A stretch of DNA of 64,000 nucleotides. Source: Rattus norvegicus (lineage: Eukaryota > Chordata > Mammalia > Rodentia > Muridae). The position numbers and the translations under genes are program-made. Positions 55,720 to 64,000 of this stretch are shown piece by piece. Position 1 is the stretch's first letter. Every line of letters starts with the position of its first letter. Location: positions 54,338,599 to 54,402,598 of the forward strand of contig NC_086032.1 of assembly GCF_036323735.1 (NCBI RefSeq), read 5' to 3'. The notes beneath the pieces were generated by a model. That model was given only the letters and a program-made list of their open reading frames with translations, did no database searches and was not told the origin of the DNA.

Positions 55720-58545
55720 GATCACCATTATTAATTTACCCTTAATCACAGTACCGTATATAAGAAATGACTATTTAGACTTGGTTGAGAAAGTTTTGAC
55801 TTTGAGATTGAAAATGCATGTAAATGCTCCCAAAATGTCTGAAAGAATATGAGACATTAATGAGGAAAATGTATAAAACAGGAGAATTCTAAATCAAAGA
55901 TTACCTCTAACTACAAAATTGCATATTTGGGTGAAAAGCCATTCAAAAAAAGTAAGAAGGCTCTGGGTTGATTATCAAAATGAACAAAAATGATTGGGGC
56001 TCATTCACTATTAATTAATCAAAGTCCATTGTGTCTAAAAAGACTAAAGTTGAATTGTGTTCCAGTTTGAATTTTAAGAGATCTTTCCCATTACAAGATT
56101 AGAAGACAAAGCCTTCATTTAAAGGAGGCTTCTTGGAATAGATTGGATCAAGAGGGTACCTCTAATAATAATTTTAGTGCTAATGAAAGTTCCCACCTCC
56201 CTTGCTGTCATCCATATGAATAGGTACTTGACAATAATTCAATTGACCTAGGATAGAGCAAAAGGAAATTAAAGATATAGATGTCATAGATTTGTGGTTG
56301 TAAGAGGTCAATCTGCACTTTTATAAGTCCTTAGTGTGGTGGTGAGCTATTGTTCTGGGAAATGTCTTAGGTCAAAATCGAACATTGTAGCTACTATAAA
56401 TATTCTCAAATAAATTCTCTTTATTATTGTGTGCTCATTTCTTACCCTCAAAATAGGAAATATCATGTCCTCATGTTTTATGCCTTCCTGAATGGCCGGA
56501 AGCTTCAGTGCTGTGCATAGAAACCACAAGAAGCAAACATCCTGCTAACCACTCAATCTGATTATTAACCTCTAAAAATAAACACAAGTGGGAAAGTTGA
56601 TTTTCTCTTAAGAAAGGAGAAAGAAATCAATAATGACATAGATTCTATTTGAGAACCAAAATGCTCCAGTTACTGAATAAAATGTGGAAAGCACTTACTG
56701 GAATGGATTACAAAATGAACAAGCTTGCAATTTGATAGACTTAGGTATTTTTGAGATAATATATGTCCACAAGAAACTGAAACAAAAATAACAGGGAAAA
56801 GAAAATATTTGCAGAATAACTTTGCTGCTACATATAGCTCCAAACTCTGTTCCATGGTCCTATATTCTTATGTCTTTTGTCTTCAACAAAAAATGATGTG
56901 TATGTACATATATGTGTTGTATATAAATATATCTTTCTTTCTCTTATTCTTGTGAGAATACTGTGAGTTCCTTCTCATGTTACTCTTTGAATGAATGGAA
57001 TACCTTTTATAATTATCTTTTGTACATTTAAATAAAAATATTAAATTTATTCTATATTATTACATAGATAATACAGATGAAATACACATAAAAGTCAAAT
57101 AGTGCTACTTATGCTGGGGAAAATATCAGCTCTTTAATTGTATTTAAAGTATACTCAATGGGAAAGAATTCACGTCTGGGACTAATGAGCTACCTGTAAC
57201 TAAGGAGGTCATAGACATTTTAGGCACTAAATAAATATGCACATTTAAATTTAAACTGAATGCAATATATATTCATTAAGATATTCTGGGATTTTACTTG
57301 CCTTCTACATATGTGTTACTAAGTAAATAATCACAAAAATAAGAATATATGCTTTTTCCAATAAGCTAGCAATGTGTACTTCCAAAATTTGTAATCAATT
57401 TTTTAGAGTTCTTTAAATAGTTACAGATGACAAGATTATATGTAAAATTAAAATTTTCTATTATTGTTTTTCACCTACTTTTGTACAAAAAACTTAGAAA
57501 CTTTCTACCCAGTATCGTAAGAGGAGCTACAGAGTATTTATTGGTTATTGGACAAACAATTCTGAATGTTTAGATTCTTTCTTTATTGTACTTGTATCCT
57601 ATTGCCAATTGCTGTCATTTTGTTTACCTGATGTCTGCCAATTCATATGTAATTTTGGAAGGAAAGAATTGATTTTATTGCTTCTGGCTAAAGCTTATTA
57701 CCCAATCCATGGCAATCATTTAAATACCTGATCATGTACTTAGGAACCCAGGGTTATAGAGAATTTGGAAACAAAGTATATAGAAGTTGAGATTATGGGA
57801 AAATAAGTATAGCTGAAATAAAAAATTACAGTATATTCATAAAAAGTGGTATGTATTGAAGTTAATTTCAGTGAGAATACAAGTTCTCTGTAGATCCGTA
57901 GAACATGATGACCTGCTGCTGATGGGAAGTTTGAGGTGATATCATTCTTATCTAATATAATTTAGCACATATCATATATTAACAGTTTGAAATAATAGCT
58001 GAAGTAATGCAAAATATGAAGAAATGCCGAAGGGTTAAAAGATATTCAGATATCCATTGGTATTTCGGACTTTAAATATCTTTTCAACTGTTGTTTAAAA
58101 ATATTTTATAGGACAGAAAACAAAATTAACCATGACAGTTAGTATGATTGGACTCTAAAGATACTAATATTATTTACATTTTAACTACTGACATTTACGC
58201 CATTCAATTATTTCATTTCATTGTATACTTTAAAGGACTTTAATACTATCTAAAGCTGAGATGTTTTCCTTGTGTGAGCTCTCTTTGATAGTTTTACTTT
58301 AGTAAGAAATGAAGACAATAAATATGAAGTCTATAATCTGCATGTAAACATGGTCTCTTATTTATGCAGCTACAACATAAGATCATTATTTCATTTCTCC
58401 TCAAAATCTTAAATTACTTATTAGGCTAATATTCAGTTGCGAGGGTAAGCATTAAATGAAATGGTATAAAACAAAATGATTGAGAAAAAATAGGCCTAAT
58501 ATAAATGTGTACTGATTCCTTATCTGATAAACTGTGAGATGCTAA
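55720..58545. other. AT-rich unique DNA, no gene recognised
   Basis: I see no repeat, RNA or gene in these 2.8 kb. No frame exceeds about 62 codons. Confidence 0.5.
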
Positions 58546-58551
58546 ATCTAA

Positions 58552-59455
58552 GTTTGTTTGTTTGTTTATTTGTACACTCCAGATTTTATTCCCCTCCTGG
58601 TCCACCCTCCAACTGTTCCACATCCTATATCCCCCACTTTTCCATCCCATCTCCACAAGGATGTCCCCACTCCCCAACCCCACCAGACCTCTAAATTTCC
58701 TAGGGCCTCCCATCTCTTGAGGATTAGGTGCATCTTCTCTGACTGAATCCAGATCCAGAGTCCTCTGCTGTATATGAGTTGGGGCCTCATCTCAGCTAGT
58801 GTATGCTGCCTGGTTGATGATCTACTGTCCGAGAGATCTCATGGATCCAGGTTAATTGAGACTTCTGGTCCTCCTACAGTCTTGCCTTCCTCCAAACTTT
58901 CCTCCAGCTTTTCTCTAATTCAACCACAGGGGTCAGCAGCTTCTGTTCATTGGTTGGGTGCACATATCTGCATCTTTCTCAGCTGCTTGTTGGGTATTTT
59001 GGAGCATAGTCATGAGAGGTCCCTTTTTGTGAGCACCCCATAACCTCAGTAATGGTGTCAAGTCTTAGAGTCTCCCCTTGAGCTGGAACCCATTTTGGGC
59101 CTGTTGCTGTTCCTTCTTTTCCTCAGGCTCTTCTCCATTTCCATCCCTGCATTTCTTTCAGACAGGAAGAATTATGGGTCAGAGTTTTGACTATGGGAAA
59201 GCAACCCCATCCCTCACGTGATACCCTGCCTTTCTCTGGAGGAGGGCTCAACAAGTTCCTTCTCCCTATCGTAGAACATTTCATCTAGAACACCCCCCAC
59301 CACTTTGAGTCCTGAGAGTCTTTCACCTCCCAGGTTTTTGGTACATTTTAGAGGGTCCTCCCATCACCCTTCTACCCAAAGTCACCTATTTCCATTCTTT
59401 CTGCTGTCCCTCAGGGTTTAGTTCTTTTCTCATATCCATTACCTTATCATGTTTA
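58552..59455 (-). mobile_element. Old LINE-1 (Lx-like) 3' UTR region
   Basis: A (TTTG)n start is followed by a C-rich stretch (58590-58700) and the run aatccagatccagagtcctc, tgctgtatatgagttggggc, ttggttgggtgcacatatct, and ctcccaggtttttggtacat. This matches, by memory, a long 3' UTR of older murine L1 (Lx-type) subfamilies in reverse. It is unlike the young L1 3' UTR elsewhere in the window. Confidence 0.65.
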
Positions 59456-59734
59456 AGCTATTAAGAATATGAAAAAATGTTGTAAAAATATATACCTAAT
59501 AAAATTGTGTATCCAAATTAGTTATCTACTTATTAAAGGACATGTTAATATCAAAAGTTGTGATATACTATAAAATATAGGCAAGGCAAATATGATATAA
59601 ATTGAATCTATCTTCTTTTTAATCTTCAATAATCAGATGAAAAACAAGTAAATTAAACCAATAAGGTAAAAATTATATGTACTAAAATACTATGTTTCAC
59701 ATGACAATACAATGAGTTGAATTATTTATGTCCT
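59456..59734. other. AT-rich unique DNA
   Basis: Nothing is recognised. Confidence 0.5.
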
Positions 59735-60115
59735 TAGTACCAAATATGTATGTTGCAACCTTAATTTTCAGTGACTACAAATACAACTCTATTTGGAAGT
59801 AGTGTCATGAATTATTTTTGATGTAATTAGTTATGCTGAAGTGTTATTGAAATGAGGTTGACCCTTACTCACAGAAATAAAGATGAGTAGATACACAAAG
59901 ATCAAGCCAACAAAGACATAGATGCAGCTACAGAAAAAGGCATGGAAAAGACGGCAGAACATCAGCTGAGCTTGGACTAGATGGAGAAAGAGTCCTTAAT
60001 GAGTTTCAAAGCGTGAATGATGCTTCTTAAATTTCTGTTTCTAGCAACAAAGCTGTAAGAATGAATTTCTATTGCTTAAGGGACACCAGTTTGAGAGTCT
60101 CCTATACAAGAAGCA
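59735..60115 (+). mobile_element. MaLR-type solo LTR (MST/MLT-like), diverged
   Basis: The order ccttagtaccaaatatgtat, gttgcaaccttaattttcag, tacaactctatttggaagta, and aacaaagctgtaagaatgaa, then tttctattgcttaaggga follows the MaLR LTR pattern (aaattcatgtgttggaaac ... agaaataaatttctgttctttat). It is an old retroviral-type LTR with no internal coding region nearby. Confidence 0.5.
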
Positions 60116-63100
60116 GGTATAGGACATTGGAGGAAAAACAATCCCTTCATTTAGATCATGGCTTAAATATAACAAAGCCCAGAGACATGGCCTGCCTTTT
60201 GATCTTCATTTAATATACAATGCTTTTCATTTGCAAAATAATATAAAACAGAAGAAGAATCTTTTTTCTAGCAAAATAACATCATTTTTCCACCTCTGGT
60301 TTTCTATTATAGAATCGACCAACAAGAAAGTTTCAAAAGGAAAGATGTGCAGTGTTTTCCTGTAATGGTCTCTAACTATTGCAAAGAGAAGTTTTCTTTA
60401 TAATAGGTGAGGTCTACACATATTTGTGGGTCTAAAGACAATATTTAGTGTACAGTCAGGAATTGTGCTGCTTTTATAAAAAAAAAGTACCAGTTTGTAG
60501 ATTCCATTAAAAGGTGTGTGATTTTACTAGCTCTGGTTAGATGACTAGGTTTCTCATACAAAGTATGAATTTGCCCTTGTTGAGCAGATCTTAAGTCCAA
60601 TTTGAGAGCTATTGTTCTCTGTCAAGATATATGTGACACAACTGTACCAAGAGGTTTACTGTGCTATTCTTCCTAATTGCCGTTGTGGTTAGTCATCATT
60701 ATAGCTGAGTATGATTGTTGGTTGCTTTCCTCCTTTGGAAACTTGCATGGTACCTTTTGGTACCATAAAAGCTAATCTTCTTGAAGAGGAAATTAGGTCA
60801 TTTACATCTCAGGGACCTCTGGCCTTATATGTGAAATGATTGCTAATATATCTTCCATATCCTAAAGAAAACAAAAAAGACTAGCAATACCTTGTGATTT
60901 TTTGGGGGTTTCATAAACTACCCTGATCAACAACTCAAAAGAGAGCTATTCATTCTTAGTACTTTAATCTTCTCTGGTAATCTAATTCTTGGATGGAACA
61001 GTTTAATCTCAGATGAGAAATTTTCATTTATATTATATATGCAAAGAACGGTTTAAGAAATTGACAGAAACCTATGCATTGAGACTGAACTAAGCATGGG
61101 ACAAGTTTGCTTGTCACTGTAGCACATAATTGATTACAGAGAATTTACAACACTTCAGTATGAGAAGTAAACTAGGGATAACTCAACATATAGAAGGAAG
61201 TCAATACCAATGTTATGGAAGTAGTTTTCTGCAAGGATGGAATCATCTATAAATTTTGGTATTGATATTGATATATAGATACCTAGGGATAGTTTCATCT
61301 CCTTACCTGTCTTATATTCTTGTTTTAGGAGCATAGGCCTCATACATTGTTGTTTCCTTTTGAATCCAGAGGTTCCTTAAGCTTAAGCACTCTAAGTACA
61401 AAGTCAACTTGGCCAGAATATAACTCCTAATTTCCAAAGTTACATTCTCTCTGGTCTGATACATAAAATTTAGCTTTAATTTTTGCTTCAGTATTAAAAT
61501 TGTAAAACTGGCTCTTTTGGAGTTTTTAATTAAAAATATTTTATGGCAGGAGTCAAGGAGACAATGCAGATGAAATCATAGGAGAGTGTTCTGTTCACTG
61601 TAAGTATAAAATACATGTGAAGTAGAGGTCTTTCTTTAAAACTCAATACTGTCATAGGTTGTTATGAAGTCAGACAAAATTATTTTTCACTGCGCCTATA
61701 TGACTTCGTTGGTCTCTGACAGTAGACGACCTCATTTCATTTTGTGGTACATCTATTTTATATGGATCTGCCTGGTTTAGAGTGTCATGCTACCTTAGTT
61801 TCTCTGAAACCTTGCCATCTTCCAACATGAGAGCTTCCTAAAGCCTACCCCTAAATAAGGAAACTACAACACACTTTTTCTGATCCTTGCCTAGAACTTT
61901 ATTCTGCTCCTATTGTGATTCACTACACATCTACTTGATGCTCCAGTCTCACCTCAGCTGGATGAAAATAGCAAAAATAATGCTGACACTCTTCCAGATG
62001 CTAAGTGTGACATGCTCCTAGCTGTGTGGCTCAAGCAAAGGAGTGAAGACCAAAAGAGAGGGCAGAGAAAAGGAACTTACTATACAGACACAATAAGTTA
62101 TGGCTTCAAAAGAGGGAGCAGAGAAGAGAAGTGTTAGGAAAACATCGGTGGCTGTCAGACTCACCTTGCCTGAGGCATTCTGAAAGCAGGAGGATTTTTG
62201 ATCAAAGACATCCAGGATGAAGGTAACCTGTAAAAGAGAGGCATAGACTTTACTAGTGTGGGTGAAAGCTCTGTCCCTGAACACTAAAGTCTTTGTTTGA
62301 ATGCCACATGGAAGGGATTACAGAAGAATGATATAGTCTTATAGTATACAGCAGTACTCTACAATTAATGTCACAACAGAGAATATGTCCTTAGGACAAG
62401 GTTACTGAAAATTCTTCGCATACGACCAAAATGATATAACTGAAGGTACACACAGTTAATTTACTGCTGAAAGACTACAGTGTGGTTTTCAAATTTAAGA
62501 TCTTTTTTAAATTTTAGTAAAAAATGATTTGATATAAATAATACTTGACCCAAGGAAAGGGAAAATTAAAGTAGTAACTTCATAGAGAGTTGAAAGTAAG
62601 ATTTAGACCAAAGGTCAAACCACCAAAGCATACATTTCTAGTTTGGAAGACTATATTTATAGTGTTAAACAAATCTGTAATATAATATTGCTCTCTTTAA
62701 AAATTTCTTAGTTCAATTGAACTGCTAAATTTTTGGTTCAATTCCTACATAAATCTTCCAAAAAGTTCTTTCAGTTTGTTGTCTTTCATTATTGACTCTA
62801 GATTTATACATTTTTGTCATCTTATGAGTCTGATCTGCTTTGTTTCCCATAATTTTAGTTAATGTGCTAATCGGAGATCATAGTTTAAAATTATTTTTCC
62901 TATGGTCATATAATATACAAATCATAAGATACATATACTACACAAAAACATTGGCATATCCTTAACAATGGTCACAGAATTAATAAACCCTCATACTAGC
63001 ATTCCGATTAAAAAAATGGCACTTAGAATTGGTTCATAATGAGGAAAGGAAAAAAGAAATCAAGATGTATTCTTTTACATACAGATACACTTGTCACATT

Positions 63101-63567
63101 TGTCAGAGATTCTATCTTGTCTTGAATGTGTACTTTTGTTGTCTTCATTAAAACTCAGTTGGTTATATGTAGTAATATTTCTGTAGGAGTTTTGTTGTTT
63201 AAAATTCCTGAGACCCTGTAAAAACTGAAGAAAAAAATGAAGCAAAACTAGAGAAGTTGAAGAGGGAAGGCCTTGATCACAGAAATGAGTGGATCTCCAG
63301 AAAGAGAAACAATATCTCAGTGTTAAAAGGGAGAACTATACTTAATTATAGTATTCTGAGAAAATTAGATATTTATTACTTCATTATTTTTGAAATAGTT
63401 TTTACCCAAAATTTTTTGGTATACCAACTAATGAGTTTGTCTTTAGAATTAGAATAAGCCTCAGAAAGAAATCTGTATAAAAGAAGTACACTATTTACTG
63501 CAAATGCCTCTTTTGTGATCAATTCCCAAATGCTTTATCAGATTCAGGCACAATAATCTGCACAAAT
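60116..63567. other. AT-rich unique DNA with one candidate exon
   Basis: No repeat or gene is recognised except the exon-like segment at 62165-62227. Other frames (61155-61343, 62018-62284, 63257-63457) show no domain. Confidence 0.45.
62165..62227 (-). other. Candidate 63-bp internal exon
   Basis: On the minus strand, a polypyrimidine tract and acceptor (GCCTCTCTTTTACAG) precede, and a strong donor (GTGAGT) follows, a 63-base segment. It is open as 21 codons (VTFILDVFDQKSSCFQNASG, then K) in phase 0. The flanking frame also stays open (62018-62284). I do not recognise the peptide and see no partner exon I would trust, so this may be chance. Confidence 0.3.
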
Positions 63568-63848
63568 AAAGTTGGCTCCAGTTGCATATGTAGCAGAGGA
63601 TGGCCTTGTTGGGCACTAATGGGAGTTGAAGCCCTTGGTCCTGCCAAGGCTGGTCTCCACAGTGTAGGGGAATGTTAGTTTGTGGAGGTAGGAAGCGGCG
63701 TGATTGGGGAGGGAAAATACCCTTATAGAAGAAGGGGGAGGGAGATGGTATTAGGGAACTTATGGATGGAAAACTGGGAAAGGGAATAGCATTTAAAATG
63801 TAAATAAAAATATCCAATAAAAAAAGAAAAAAATAATAGAAAAAAATT
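63568..63848 (+). mobile_element. Short LINE-1 3' UTR insertion with poly(A)
   Basis: The sense L1/Lx-type 3' end runs ggctccagttgcatatgtag, then cagaggatggccttgttggg, the G-rich tract, then aaaatgtaaataaaaatatcc, and an A-rich tail (63818-63848). It is 5'-truncated to about 250 bp and diverged from the young set. Confidence 0.88.
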
Positions 63849-64000
63849 AAAGCAGGAAATTACTAAAAAAGCTTATATGGAACAGTTAACCTAATGTTGA
63901 ATCCTTTAATAAAATTTAATGTGAATAAAAATATAAGACACATCCATCAAATTTTCATTGTTATATTTATAAACATTAGATATGAAACCAGAGAAAAGAT
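63849..64000. other. AT-rich unique DNA to the window edge
   Basis: Nothing is recognised. Confidence 0.5.

Noticed and set aside
61305..61395. Second exon-like segment on the minus strand (GTAAGG donor, TACTTAG acceptor)
   Set aside because: Stops occur in all three frames and the acceptor tract is weak.
1..64000. CRISPR, operon, phage or bacterial mobile system
   Set aside because: Repeats here are L1 and SINE families with poly(A) tails and target duplications. The window is rodent DNA with no prokaryotic gene structure.

Overview
This window reads as a rodent nuclear genome, most likely rat (Rattus). Three BC1/ID-type SINEs, B1 and B2/B3/B4-like SINEs, and many LINE-1 copies sharing one 3' UTR and ORF2 type all point to Rattus. 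The sequence is AT-rich with simple repeats. I recognise no host protein-coding gene, rRNA, functional tRNA or CRISPR array. By my boundaries about 35 kb of the 64 kb (roughly 55%) is LINE-1 of at least two ages.

Layout. 1-1.6 kb: 5' end of a minus-strand L1 cut by the window edge. 1.6-10.3 kb: unique DNA with a truncated L1 whose tail holds a (TA)n microsatellite, and an ancient L1 split by a younger one. 10.3-11.9 kb: an ID element beside a truncated L1, then a B4-like SINE. 12.8 kb: a possible mariner remnant. 13.7-17.45 kb: an old plus-strand L1 with 14-bp target-site duplications, three internal deletions and an in-frame ORF1-ORF2 fusion. 19.2-23.6 kb: a minus L1 with no 3' end, carrying an ID. 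27.3-33.85 kb: a complete minus L1 (5' UTR, ORF1, ORF2, 3' UTR, tail, 12-bp duplication) whose ORF2 is broken by one base. 34.3-41.7 kb: an old L1 split by a 5.8-kb younger L1 and by a third, short L1 piece. 43.2-44.6 kb: an L1 3' end followed by a long GGA/GAA/GCA triplet tract. 45.2 kb: a hAT/URR1-like DNA transposon. 46.0-49.85 kb: a plus-strand L1 containing a small poly(A)-bearing insertion. 49.9-55.7 kb: a mixture of SINEs, an L1 tail, an ID and microsatellites. 55.7-64 kb: mostly unique DNA with an Lx-like 3' UTR, a MaLR-type LTR, one L1 tail, and a candidate 63-bp minus-strand exon at 62.17 kb.

How the parts relate. Every long open frame is an L1 ORF1/ORF2 or an antisense shadow of one. 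No L1 copy has both ORFs intact, so none looks able to move by itself. The SINEs are non-autonomous passengers that depend on L1 ORF2 protein, and several sit inside L1s, giving a relative insertion order. I found no new defence, regulatory or biosynthetic system. The items most worth checking are the shared ORF1 stop codon, the in-frame ORF1-ORF2 fusion element, the nested loci, the poly(A)-bearing mini-insertion and the candidate exon.
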